NCBI GenBank assembly: GCA_913050645.1
Contig: CAJXAG010000021.1
Span: 1 to 16,229, forward strand
From: an uncultured bacterium
GTDB taxonomy: Bacteria > Patescibacteriota > Minisyncoccia > Phycocordibacterales > UBA918
DNA: 16,229 nt
Direction of reading: 5' to 3'
Made by a program: the position numbers and the translations under genes. Every line of letters begins with the position of its first letter. The first letter of the stretch is position 1. The notes under the pieces are model-generated. The model made no database searches and had not been told where the DNA came from. It was given only the letters and a program-made list of their open reading frames with translations. This document shows, piece after piece, positions 1 to 6,586 of this stretch.

Positions 1-7
1 ATACACC

Positions 8-928
8 CTAGTCTCTCCTGCGACCACTGCGCGTCTCTGCTTCTTTGGCTTGGACCTTCAAATAATTTTGAAAATGGGCCTCGTCAATTTCCCCGGCTGT
101 AATTGCTGTCTGCACAGCGCACCCATCACTTTTCACATGATCACAATTAGAAAACTTGCAGTCGTACGTCAAGAGCTCAATGTCGCGAAACGTCCCTTGT
201 GCAATATCTTCTTCTGACACAAAGCCGAGCTCGCGCATACCTGGAGTGTCAATTAGGTACCCTCCCGCATCCACCTGGAATAACTCTCGTGTTGTGGTTG
301 TATGTCGCCCACGACCATCTCCTTGGCGCACCCCTTGCGTCTCTTGTACCCGTTCTTGAAGTAAGTAGTTGGTAATAGTTGATTTTCCCGCTCCAGAGGA
401 GCCAAGCAGTACTCCTGTTACCTCGTTTGTGAGATACTTTGCAAACACACCCATACCTGCACCTGTTTTTGCACTCACCACGCAGACCGCTGCGTCCCGC
501 GCCACTTCCTGCACCGCTTCCTGCTTTTGTGTCACATTTTCGGCAACATCAGCCTTGTTGAGAATAATCACCGGTGTAATGTGCGCCTGTTCGGAAAGTA
601 CCAAATAACGCTCAAGTCTCCGTACATTAAAATCATCATCAAGCCCCATCACAATAAACACATAGTCGACGTTTGCTACCATCACCTGTACCGTCTCATC
701 GTGTGCCGACTTACGCACCACGACACTCTTCCGTTCTTCTACCGACTCAATAACCGCTTTACCATCTTCCAACAGCGTACACAGTACATAATCACCCACC
801 TTTGGAAAGGTTGTATCTTCGTCATCATGAAAACTACCTCGTAACGTTGCATCAAGAACATTCCCCTCATGCGAGAGGATATAACTCGCTTTATGCTCTG
901 TAATAACACGTGCGCGAATCAATTCCAT
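8..928 (-). CDS. rsgA: Ribosome small-subunit-dependent GTPase A (RsgA/YjeQ)
   Basis: RsgA is a circularly permuted GTPase that checks late 30S subunit maturation, with GTPase activity stimulated by the small subunit. The 306-aa product has an N-terminal OB-like region (about 1-70), then GTPase motifs in the permuted order: G4 NKAD at 124-127, G1 P-loop GSSGAGKST at 176-184, a GRHTTT switch region near 207-212, and G3 DTPG at 227-230. The C-terminal zinc site has the family pattern Cys257, Cys262, His264, Cys270. Length is normal for the family. It is the last gene of a minus-strand run, 19 nt after rdgB. No Shine-Dalgarno is visible before the ATG, but TACAGT (935-940 on the plus map, read on the minus strand) sits 6 nt upstream, so a separate leaderless transcript is possible. 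Ends with TAG at the window edge. Confidence 0.97.
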   Translation of the reverse strand: MELIRARVITEHKASYILSHEGNVLDATLRGSFHDDEDTTFPKVGDYVLCTLLEDGKAVIESVEERKSVVVRKSAHDETVQVMVANVDYVFIVMGLDDDFNVRRLERYLVLSEQAHITPVIILNKADVAENVTQKQEAVQEVARDAAVCVVSAKTGAGMGVFAKYLTNEVTGVLLGSSGAGKSTITNYLLQERVQETQGVRQGDGRGRHTTTTRELFQVDAGGYLIDTPGMRELGFVSEEDIAQGTFRDIELLTYDCKFSNCDHVKSDGCAVQTAITAGEIDEAHFQNYLKVQAKEAETRSGRRRD

Positions 929-947
929 ATACGTACTGTATCAAACA

Positions 948-1496
948 TTAGATATTTTGCTCCTCAAGATACGCAGCAAATGCACGGACTGCCTTTGCGC
1001 GATGTGACATGCTATCTTTCACACTACTGTCCATCTCAGACCACGTTTGTCCATGACCTTCAGGTATAAAGATACAATCAAACCCAAACCCTTCGCCCTT
1101 GTGTGGCGTGTATGCAATAGTACCGTTGCACTCCCCCAGAAATGTCTGCACTCCTGTTTGATCAGCCAATGCGATACATGCACGAACAGTTGCAGAACGA
1201 TCTTCTTTGTTATGCAACAGATCACACAGTCCATCGTAGTTAAGCTCCTCTGCAAAAAACTTTATAAACGTCCCCGGCAACTTTCCGAGTGCATGAAACG
1301 TCAGCGATGTATCTTCTACAATCACCGGCTTCCCAAGCTCAGCATATGCAGCCTGAGCTTTTGCTGTTACCACCTCCTGCAGGTCAAGTGATTGCAGCTC
1401 AGGAAGGTCTAATTTCACATGATTAAAATCCGTACCAAGAATACGATTGAGTTCGCTTACCTTCTTTTCATTACCTGTTACAAACGTTATTTCCAT
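948..1496 (-). CDS. rdgB: Non-canonical purine NTP pyrophosphatase (RdgB/HAM1/ITPA family)
   Basis: Hydrolyses ITP, dITP and XTP to monophosphates, keeping deaminated purines out of DNA and RNA. The 182-aa product opens with the family signature TGNEKKVSEL, has the catalytic VEDTSL stretch, and near the end FGFDCIF and SHRAKAVRAF, which form the base pocket. The segment LPGTFIKFF followed by LNYDGLCDLL resembles the archaeal/eukaryotic ITPA branch (PG-YIKWF) more than E. coli RdgB; this is judged by eye. The gene starts 6 nt after the rlmB stop, so it is probably cotranscribed with rlmB. TACAAT lies 8 nt before its ATG, across the rlmB stop codon, and could also give an internal leaderless transcript. 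Confidence 0.95.
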   Translation of the reverse strand: MEITFVTGNEKKVSELNRILGTDFNHVKLDLPELQSLDLQEVVTAKAQAAYAELGKPVIVEDTSLTFHALGKLPGTFIKFFAEELNYDGLCDLLHNKEDRSATVRACIALADQTGVQTFLGECNGTIAYTPHKGEGFGFDCIFIPEGHGQTWSEMDSSVKDSMSHRAKAVRAFAAYLEEQNI

Positions 1497-1502
1497 AGAA
1501 GT

Positions 1503-2249
1503 CTATTGTAACGCATCCGGGTGTTGTGCACTCCACTGATAGAAGACGGTGGCAGCAGACGCAGATGCATTCAGTGACTCACACTGTGCGTGCATCGGAA
1601 TACTTAAAATCATATCGCAATGCTCTTTTGTTTTTGCACGCAAACCATCACCTTCATTTCCGAGTACAAACAACGTCGGTTTGGTAAACTGCTCAGTGGT
1701 GAGCTGTGTATCTCCTCCTCCATCAAGTCCATAGACAAAGAAACCCTCTTTCTTCATATCCTCAAGTACACGATTTACATTCCCGACCTCCACCAGTGGT
1801 AACTTAAATGCCATACCAGCAGACACCTTGACCACCGTCCCGGTCACACCCGCCTGTCGATGCTTTGGGATCAGTACTGCCTGCACCCCAAAGGCCGCAG
1901 CCGAACGAATCACTGCACCCACATTGTGTGGATCCTGCACTTCTCCAAGAATAGCTAAACAGCTATCATTGGTAACTTCTAATGTCTCTTTGAACTGATC
2001 ATAGCTCAGGACAAGCTTCTGACGATCAATCTTTGCGATAAAACCTTGATGCACTGCTTTTTTGTCAATCTCTCGCGGAATATCATCACCACGAAATGTT
2101 TTTACAATCTTCACCTGAGCAAGAAGCTCACGCGAAACTTCCCCACGTACATCGTCGCGCAGTGAAATTGAGGTGATTACATCAGGACGAAACTGTAGCG
2201 CCTCAATCACTGCATGTCGTCCATATATATATAAGTATCGATCATCCAT
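1503..2249 (-). CDS. rlmB: TrmH/SpoU-family RNA 2'-O-ribose methyltransferase (RlmB-like)
   Basis: A SPOUT-class methyltransferase that uses S-adenosylmethionine; RlmB modifies 23S rRNA at G2251 in E. coli. The 248 aa match the family length. Residues 1-75 form the L30e-like substrate-binding domain (YGRHAVIEAL near 9-18). The catalytic SPOUT knot carries motif 1 GEVQDPHNVGAVIRSAAAFG (102-121), motif 2 LGNEGDGL (196-203) and motif 3 SIPMHAQCESLNAS (216-229). The 2'-O-methyltransferase family is certain; RlmB over another family member (TrmH/TrmL) rests on the N-terminal domain and length. First gene of the rlmB-rdgB-rsgA run. AGGA lies 5 nt before the ATG, a possible weak ribosome-binding site, but the promoter -10 is so close that the leader would be only 3-4 nt. 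Confidence 0.93.
   Translation of the reverse strand: MDDRYLYIYGRHAVIEALQFRPDVITSISLRDDVRGEVSRELLAQVKIVKTFRGDDIPREIDKKAVHQGFIAKIDRQKLVLSYDQFKETLEVTNDSCLAILGEVQDPHNVGAVIRSAAAFGVQAVLIPKHRQAGVTGTVVKVSAGMAFKLPLVEVGNVNRVLEDMKKEGFFVYGLDGGGDTQLTTEQFTKPTLFVLGNEGDGLRAKTKEHCDMILSIPMHAQCESLNASASAATVFYQWSAQHPDALQ
1505..1510 (-). promoter_or_regulatory. Possible internal -10 element for rdgB (leaderless)
   Basis: On the minus strand TACAAT (5/6 to consensus) lies 8 nt before the rdgB ATG and overlaps the rlmB stop codon. The spacing matches other leaderless-type starts here. No convincing -35 was seen. Confidence 0.35.
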
Positions 2250-2259
2250 AATGTCCTGA

Positions 2260-2287
2260 AATATACAGCAAAATAAGAATCTTGCAA
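2260..2287 (-). promoter_or_regulatory. Promoter of the rlmB-rdgB-rsgA operon
   Basis: On the minus strand: -35 TTGCAA (2287-2282), 16-nt spacer, -10 TATATT (2265-2260), then 10 nt to the rlmB ATG. The -35 hexamer is palindromic and is shared with the divergent promoter at 2282-2310. Confidence 0.6.
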
Positions 2288-2310
2288 CGAAATAACAATT
2301 ATGGTCTAAT
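2282..2310 (+). promoter_or_regulatory. Extended -10 promoter of the methyltransferase gene
   Basis: -35 TTGCAA (2282-2287), 17-nt spacer, -10 TCTAAT (2305-2310) directly preceded by TGG (2302-2304), an extended -10. The start would be near 2317, leaving a leader of about 7-8 nt and no Shine-Dalgarno before the ATG at 2325. Confidence 0.65.
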
Positions 2311-2324
2311 GCAACTCATTATAT

Positions 2325-3062
2325 ATGGCACGACACGTCAAAAATCAAAAAAGTAAGCGGCACGGGACTTCTTTCTGGGATCAGGAATATACCAAAGGCG
2401 GACACCTCGCACTGTCAGTTGCGGTAAGTGGCGACTTGGAGAAGTTTACTCGTTGGCTCGAGCGTGAGACCAAACGCGCTATTCTCAACCCTACTTCTTC
2501 AGTAGTGGACTTTGGCTGTGGTAACGGTCGCAACCTCCTGTACCTTGCCGGCTCATACGGTATGCATGGCTACGGCTGTGATTCATCAAGTGCTGCAATA
2601 AAAGAAGCAAAGCGCCTTGCTGAACAAGAAGGAGCCAACCTCACCTATGAAGTACGTTCCATGGCAGGGCTGCATCCAGACATTCCCGATAACTCACAGA
2701 TGCTTGCGTTAGACATGATGAGTTCACATTTTCTAAAGAAAGACGAACGAGAAGTGTTACGTGACGAAGCGTATCGCATCCTTAAACCTGGTGGTTATTT
2801 CTTTATGAAAACCTTCCTGAAGGACGGTGATCTACACACAAAACGACTGTTGCAAGAAAGTCCCGGGCCAGAAGAAGGTATGTATATCCACCCCGTGATC
2901 GGTGTACCGGAATACGTATACAGTGAAGAAGAACTCGTTGAGTTTTTAAGTGAAAAATTCATCATTCATAAAACCTACGCTTCACATAAACACAAGTCCA
3001 AAGGTAAAGCATTTAAGCGACGTACTATCTCTGTATATGCACAGAAGGATCCCTACGTATAA
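2325..3062 (+). CDS. Class I SAM-dependent methyltransferase
   Basis: A Rossmann-fold methyltransferase of unknown substrate, 245 aa. The SAM-binding motif I is VDFGCGNGRN (61-70); an acidic residue at the end of strand 2 (GCDSS, Asp86) would bind the ribose hydroxyls; RILKPGGYFFMKT (from about 151) is the usual post-motif region. The N-terminus is Lys/Arg-rich and contains FWDQEY and GGHLALS, as seen in small-molecule or tellurite/UbiE-like methyltransferases. The C-terminal 30 residues are strongly basic (KHKSKGKAFKRR), which could favour a nucleic-acid or acidic substrate, but that is a guess. Alone on the plus strand, divergent from rlmB, ending 2 nt before a strong hairpin terminator. 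The start is the first ATG after the promoter. Confidence 0.9.
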   Translation: MARHVKNQKSKRHGTSFWDQEYTKGGHLALSVAVSGDLEKFTRWLERETKRAILNPTSSVVDFGCGNGRNLLYLAGSYGMHGYGCDSSSAAIKEAKRLAEQEGANLTYEVRSMAGLHPDIPDNSQMLALDMMSSHFLKKDEREVLRDEAYRILKPGGYFFMKTFLKDGDLHTKRLLQESPGPEEGMYIHPVIGVPEYVYSEEELVEFLSEKFIIHKTYASHKHKSKGKAFKRRTISVYAQKDPYV

Positions 3063-3063
3063 G

Positions 3064-3092
3064 AAAAGCCGGCGCTGCAGCGCCGGCTTTTT
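3064..3092. terminator. Bidirectional intrinsic terminator between convergent genes
   Basis: A perfect 20-bp GC-rich palindrome (3068-3087: GCCGGCGC, loop TGCA if opened, GCGCCGGC) flanked by AAAA and TTTTT. It starts just after the methyltransferase stop and ends 2 nt before the stop codon of the converging HAD gene, so it can serve both. Confidence 0.9.
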
Positions 3093-3094
3093 AA

Positions 3095-3730
3095 CTACAA
3101 CACTTTCGGCAGATCTGAAAGAGTATCAATGACCTTCCATGCTTGCGCCACAATCTTTGAATCAGAAAAGGTTATCCCCTTGCCTGTAGCTTGAAACATA
3201 TCGAGATCATTCGGTCCGTCCCCAACACAAATGCATTGATCAAGCTGCAATCCACGCTCTGCTAGATACTCGGTAAGCAGACGTAGCTTTGCTTGATGCT
3301 CATCACCTGAATGATCAAACTGTTGTATGTACCCTTGTGCGTCAAACACGATACGTGTACACGCCTGATAGTCTGCCACCCCCAGCTCTTCTGCTACCCG
3401 ATCAACAAAACTATCAAATGTACCTGAAAGGAGGAGCACCCCATATCCAGCAGCCTTCACTGCGTCCACGATTTCGCGTGCACCTGCCACCAGATGTGTA
3501 TCAGCAGAGAGACGTGTCACAATTTCTTGATGAGACTCTTCACCTCGTGTATACGACATGACTAATTGCTCCATCCATGCATCATAGGCAAGCTCACCAT
3601 CCACATATGCCTGAAATAATGCATAGTCTTGCTCGGGTTTCATACCGAGTGCAACATTCAGCCGTTCCCAGCTATTTTGCTGCGAAAGTGTCCCATCAAT
3701 ATCTAAACAGACAATTTTTTCGTATGCCAT
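3095..3730 (-). CDS. HAD-superfamily hydrolase, SerB/HAD-IB-like phosphatase
   Basis: A haloacid-dehalogenase phosphatase, 211 aa from the chosen start. Motif I is DIDGTL (Asp10 nucleophile, Asp12 acid/base), motif II the SGT of LLLSGTFDSF, motif III the Lys of HQAKLRLL, and motif IV GDGPNDLDMF. The roughly 80-residue helical cap between motifs I and II and the motif spacing resemble phosphoserine phosphatase and related HAD-IB enzymes. Substrate is not decided by the sequence; no serine-biosynthesis neighbours are present. The frame extends to a GTG at 3787, but ATG at 3730 is preferred: AAGGA lies 7 nt upstream, the HAD fold begins at residue 5, and the extension would run into the promoter. 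Convergent with the methyltransferase. Confidence 0.88.
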   Translation of the reverse strand: MAYEKIVCLDIDGTLSQQNSWERLNVALGMKPEQDYALFQAYVDGELAYDAWMEQLVMSYTRGEESHQEIVTRLSADTHLVAGAREIVDAVKAAGYGVLLLSGTFDSFVDRVAEELGVADYQACTRIVFDAQGYIQQFDHSGDEHQAKLRLLTEYLAERGLQLDQCICVGDGPNDLDMFQATGKGITFSDSKIVAQAWKVIDTLSDLPKVL

Positions 3731-3763
3731 AGTGTGTTCCTTATGGTTTGTAACTCTACACTC

Positions 3764-3791
3764 AGTATACCTTACTGTGCCGCACACGCAA
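3764..3791 (-). promoter_or_regulatory. Promoter of the HAD phosphatase gene
   Basis: On the minus strand: TTGCGT (3791-3786), 16 nt, TATACT (3769-3764). The start would be near 3757, giving a leader of about 27 nt that contains the AAGGA ribosome-binding site. Confidence 0.5.
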
Positions 3792-3820
3792 AAAAACCGA
3801 CAGCAAGCTGTCGGTTTTTT
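3790..3820 (-). terminator. Terminator of the cold-shock gene
   Basis: CCGACAGC (3797-3804), loop AA, GCTGTCGG (3807-3814), with seven A on one side and six T on the other. It lies 8 nt after the cold-shock stop codon. It is symmetric, so it could also block readthrough in the other direction. Confidence 0.9.
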
Positions 3821-3828
3821 CTATAGTG

Positions 3829-4026
3829 TTATGCGCGAGATACGTTTGTCGCTGCAGGTCCCTTAGGACCTTCTTCAACGTCAAATGTAACAGCATCACC
3901 TTCCTGCAGTTCGTTGAATTCTACATCAACTACATTTTCTGCATGGAAGAATACGTCTTTCTCACCTTCGTCCGGAGTAATAAATCCGAAACCACGGTCA
4001 GTCACACGTGCAATTTTTCCTGTCAT
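3829..4026 (-). CDS. Cold-shock domain protein (CspA family)
   Basis: A 65-aa single cold-shock domain, which binds single-stranded RNA and DNA and acts as an RNA chaperone. RNP1 is RGFGFIT (11-17) and RNP2 is DVFFH (24-28), with the aromatic residues that stack on nucleobases. Length is normal. The opening MTGKIARV replaces the more common MxGxVKWF, so the Trp usually found near residue 10 is absent. The stop is followed by a strong terminator. Upstream (4027-4148) there is no clear Shine-Dalgarno; GATAAT (4043-4038 on the minus strand) lies 11 nt before the ATG, which would give a leader of only a few nt rather than the long leader known for enterobacterial cspA. Confidence 0.95.
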   Translation of the reverse strand: MTGKIARVTDRGFGFITPDEGEKDVFFHAENVVDVEFNELQEGDAVTFDVEEGPKGPAATNVSRA

Positions 4027-4148
4027 CTAAAATGAGGATTATCTTCTAACTACAAACCTACACTTCACCGTTAGGACTTTCCTTTGACAGAACATCTCTG
4101 CAATGAAAGCGCGCTTTGCTTGAGAGCAATTAAAGCATATTTCCACTT

Positions 4149-4511
4149 TTATGCAATAGGTTCACCTGTTTGTGTGACACTACTCCATACTGCAAGCTCA
4201 TTCCCGTCGGGGTCTTCAAAATGAAATCTTCGTCCTCCGGGGAAACTAAATACCTCTCTTACTACCTTCCCACCGGAAACCCTTATCTTCTCCAACGTTT
4301 CTTCTAGGCGTTCCGAGTACAGAATCACTAACACACTCCCCTTCGTAGGTTCCCCAGGGTAGAATCCTCCAGAAACATGTTCTCCCTCAAATGCCGAGTA
4401 CTCAGGACCATAGTCGGTAAACACCCAACCAAATGCTCCGCTATAAAACTTTTTAATAGTCTCCAGATCCTTTGATTGAAACTCTATGTATTGAATTTGT
4501 TCGTGTGGCAT
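4149..4511 (-). CDS. VOC/glyoxalase-fold protein
   Basis: A 120-aa single-module vicinal-oxygen-chelate protein. It has the beta-alpha-beta-beta-beta pattern: IQYIEFQSKDLETIKKFYSGAFGW at the start, and the family-typical end FEDPDGNELAVW. These proteins are dioxygenases, isomerases or antibiotic-resistance and binding proteins; the sequence does not decide which. A potential metal ligand is the Glu of GNELAVW, but the usual first His is not obvious, so enzymatic activity is uncertain. The reading frame opens at 4535, but ATG at 4511 is chosen because the fold starts right after it and a TACAAT -10 element lies between the two candidates. Divergent from the small membrane protein gene. Confidence 0.85.
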   Translation of the reverse strand: MPHEQIQYIEFQSKDLETIKKFYSGAFGWVFTDYGPEYSAFEGEHVSGGFYPGEPTKGSVLVILYSERLEETLEKIRVSGGKVVREVFSFPGGRRFHFEDPDGNELAVWSSVTQTGEPIA

Positions 4512-4518
4512 ATGTGAA

Positions 4519-4524
4519 ATTGTA
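4519..4524 (-). promoter_or_regulatory. Likely -10 element of the VOC gene (leaderless)
   Basis: On the minus strand TACAAT lies 7 nt before the ATG at 4511; a weak TTTATA lies 18 nt further up. This placement puts the transcript start at the ATG and argues against the upstream start at 4535. Confidence 0.4.
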
Positions 4525-4549
4525 TCATCATACAAAATACGCTATAAAA

Positions 4550-4577
4550 TTGACATTTTATATAAAAATGTTATAAT
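4550..4577 (+). promoter_or_regulatory. Perfect-consensus sigma70-type promoter
   Basis: TTGACA (4550-4555), 16-nt spacer, TATAAT (4572-4577), with TGT just before the -10 (extended -10). It is the strongest promoter match in the window and drives the small membrane protein gene at 4604. Confidence 0.85.
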
Positions 4578-4603
4578 ATATAAAACCAACAAAGGAGTCA
4601 TCG

Positions 4604-4813
4604 ATGGAAGTTCTTTTGGCACAAGCCTTGGTAATCTGGATCATGATTAATGGTCTTGCGGTTATCACCGGAGCCGTTTTTGGGGATCCGATCAGGAACG
4701 TAAAGGTGCTCAACCTCTGGCTGATCAACCTTGTACGTCGCACGATCGGTGGCATCGTCCAGATGTTTGCCGATATTGTGAAACCCAACAAAAAGAAAGG
4801 TCGTCGCAGATAA
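4604..4813 (+). CDS. Small membrane protein with basic tail, unknown function
   Basis: A 69-aa protein not recognised as any family. It has a hydrophobic N-terminal segment (about residues 3-26, likely one transmembrane helix), a second amphipathic to hydrophobic stretch (about 35-60: VLNLWLINLVRR, then GGIVQMFADIV), and a strongly basic tail KPNKKKGRRR. Despite its size it is well supported: perfect extended promoter 4550-4577, AAAGGAG (4591-4597) 6 nt before the ATG, and an intrinsic terminator overlapping its 3' end, with the TAA inside the hairpin loop. This is a self-contained, apparently strongly expressed transcription unit between a divergent VOC gene and a convergent HExxH gene. A small structural or nucleic-acid/ribosome-associated membrane protein are both possible; toxin-like activity cannot be excluded. 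Confidence 0.8.
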   Translation: MEVLLAQALVIWIMINGLAVITGAVFGDPIRNVKVLNLWLINLVRRTIGGIVQMFADIVKPNKKKGRRR

Positions 4814-4833
4814 TGCGACGACCATTTTATTTT
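4799..4833. terminator. Terminator embedded in the 3' end of the small membrane protein gene
   Basis: GGTCGTCGC (4799-4807), loop of 7 nt containing the TAA stop codon, GCGACGACC (4815-4823), then ATTTTATTTT. On the minus strand the hairpin is also followed by a T-rich run, so it can serve the convergent HExxH gene. Confidence 0.85.
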
Positions 4834-4858
4834 ACAAAACTCCTCAGTTTAAAGCACG

Positions 4859-5744
4859 CTAAACACCGGCGGTATTCATTATCTTAATAAATGCATCGTC
4901 ATCAACTATCGACTCAAAAAAATGCCCCATATGATTATCCATACCCGTATCTGCCAAATAGTGCTCTCGGGCGTAATCAAGATGTGCCTGTGTAAAGGTT
5001 TCGTGTCCTGAAAAACCCAAAGTAGTTCTTTAATTGTCCCATACGCTCAACAATTTCTTGCGGATCAGAAAGATACCCTACAAGAATCTCTTTTGTAGAT
5101 TCATATGTATACTCCTCCTCTGATTCAAATACCCCCTCCTGCTGCGCAGCTTTTTGCAACCTCATTGCATCATCTTTATACTGTTCTTGTGAATACGTGA
5201 TTCTGCTAGAGTCGATAGCCGTATCAAAAACACGCTTATAGGACAAGTCCCCTTCTAGACCACCAGGAAAGCGTCGCACCTCATGACCTTTTTCATGTGC
5301 GAGCATAATACTCTTTTGCTTTAATGTTGGAGTAGCTCCCCCTGGCATACACCAAAAAATTGGAATATTGCCCGAGTTTGGTGTGCCGTCATCGAAAGAA
5401 ATTGGAGTTGATGTTTTCACTTGCTCAATTTGATCTATAACCATCTGGCGAACCTCAGCTTCAGAGGGTGCTACATACGGCTCTTCATACGTATCAAGCG
5501 ACCCATCAGGCTTGATAGCCATATCACCATTTTCATCGTAACGAACTTTTGTTTCAGGCTCACCTGAAGCAGCCCTGGCTTCATACCCAAACATCCACAT
5601 CTTCACAATCTGATCAAAAATAACCGGATCGTCTAAACGCTCAAACAACAAAATTGAATCATTCCCCTCAAAATTAGCAGACTGTTCTGGAGTCACAGGA
5701 TCAACTTCTTGCTTTGTGGGTTGCGCAGCAAAATACTCTTTCAT
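4859..5744 (-). CDS. HExxH putative zinc metalloprotein, frameshifted near its C-terminus
   Basis: Probably a zincin-type metallopeptidase-like protein. HEKGH (150-154) within IMLAHEKGHEVRRF is the HExxH zinc motif, and downstream Glu residues in STKEILVGYLSDPQEIVERM (219, 230) are candidate third ligands. No signal peptide is seen. As read, the frame ends at 4977 (255 aa), but after a run of five A (5011-5015, TTTTT in the gene) the next frame continues with acidic, helical sequence (GHETFTQAHLDYAREHYLADTG, in two parts FTQAHLDYAREHY and LADTGMDNHMGHFF) to a TAG at 4859-4861. Removing one T gives an intact 294-aa protein. This is a real frameshift, a homopolymer sequencing error or, less likely, programmed slippage. 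It starts 11 nt after the LRR gene stop, without an obvious ribosome-binding site, and is probably cotranscribed with it. Confidence 0.75.
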
Positions 5745-5755
5745 GTATTTGTATA

Positions 5756-6313
5756 TTACAGCCGAATCTCAACACCTGCAGGCAATGATTCTTTTATGAG
5801 ACCAAGGTCATATTCAGAATACTGTGTCCCACGCAAATCAAGAACTTTAAGATTCTGCAGGTTCCCTAGCTCAAGCGGTAGTCCGGTAATTGGGTTATGT
5901 GAAAGGTTAAGTTCTTCTAGTTTTGCAAGCTGCCCCATTTCTGCAGGTACCCCAGTGAAATCATTATTAGATAAATCAAGCACACGTAACTGCTGTAAAT
6001 TTCGTACTTCTGCGGGAAGTGCGCCAGAAAGCTTGTTGTTTGACAGGTTCAGTACCGTTGTATTGGTACGCAAAAATACATCACCTGAAACCTTTGTAAG
6101 TCCCTGCCCACTCAAGTTTTGTGTTGATGTCATGTCAACAACACGCTGTGCATCAGCAATACGGCGCACTGGGGTTACTGCGGTTTCTGTTTCTATCTCT
6201 ACCTGCGACTCAGGCTTTACCGTTTCCTGAGTATCAGCCGGTTTTGTGTTCATAACACTAAAACTGACGATAGCACCAAGCACGAAGACTATAAGTAGTG
6301 TAATTAAGTGCAT
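5756..6313 (-). CDS. Membrane-anchored leucine-rich-repeat protein
   Basis: A 185-aa protein with an N-terminal hydrophobic segment (residues 2-20, LITLLIVFVLGAIVSFSVM) that is a membrane anchor or uncleaved signal, a polar linker to about residue 60, and then four to five leucine-rich repeats of 22-24 residues: VLNLSNNKLSGALPAEV, VLDLSNNDFTGVPAEM, ELNLSHNPITGLPLEL, VLDLRGTQYSE. The LPxEhxxLxxLxxLxLxxN pattern is the bacterial LRR type. It probably faces outward and mediates protein-protein contact. The gene lies upstream of the HExxH gene with an 11-nt gap, suggesting paired expression. CATACT lies 6 nt before the ATG, a leaderless-type -10; no Shine-Dalgarno. Confidence 0.85.
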   Translation of the reverse strand: MHLITLLIVFVLGAIVSFSVMNTKPADTQETVKPESQVEIETETAVTPVRRIADAQRVVDMTSTQNLSGQGLTKVSGDVFLRTNTTVLNLSNNKLSGALPAEVRNLQQLRVLDLSNNDFTGVPAEMGQLAKLEELNLSHNPITGLPLELGNLQNLKVLDLRGTQYSEYDLGLIKESLPAGVEIRL

Positions 6314-6377
6314 AACTTTAGTATGCCACAGAAACAGCAGTCACACACCAGACATGTGACATCTTTTTACAACACAC

Positions 6378-6551
6378 TTACTGCTTCCAGTCTTTGATAA
6401 TTAAATGTTTTCCTTTTTGTTCCACCACGACTTTTTGTCCGGTATGCCATGATAGATTATGAACTGCCTCAATAGGAAGTGTGACGCTATAGCTCGCACC
6501 CCGTTTACTAATTTTTCGCGTATTTCGATCTTCTATCTTCCTTCGTGCCAT
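6378..6551 (-). CDS. AbrB/MazE-like SpoVT-domain DNA-binding protein
   Basis: A 57-aa protein made of one swapped-hairpin (SpoVT/AbrB) domain: RKISKRGASYSVTLPIEAV then a loop and GQKVVVEQKGKHLIIKDW. These dimerise to form a DNA-binding beta barrel and act as transition-state regulators or as antitoxins. No toxin ORF is seen alongside, so a stand-alone regulator is more likely. The frame could start at 6599, but ATG at 6551 is preferred since the extra 16 residues (MGVFSVVIFCMLQCSN) are unlike the family and overlap a terminator and the putative promoter. A 15-bp palindrome (6554-6568) just upstream covers the apparent -10 and may be an autoregulatory site. Confidence 0.8.
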   Translation of the reverse strand: MARRKIEDRNTRKISKRGASYSVTLPIEAVHNLSWHTGQKVVVEQKGKHLIIKDWKQ

Positions 6552-6553
6552 AT

Positions 6554-6568
6554 TGCTACACTGTAGCA
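6554..6568. promoter_or_regulatory. Palindrome over the AbrB-like gene promoter, possible operator
   Basis: TGCTACA-C-TGTAGCA is a perfect 7-1-7 inverted repeat. On the minus strand it contains TGC followed by TACAGT, an extended -10-like element 8 nt before the ATG at 6551. A repressor bound here would block the promoter. Operator function is inferred. Confidence 0.45.
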
Positions 6569-6586
6569 TGCAGAATATTACTACAG

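Noticed and set aside
3731..3787. Upstream GTG start of the HAD phosphatase
   Set aside because: The added residues are unlike the family and overlap the promoter; the ATG at 3730 has a good ribosome-binding site.
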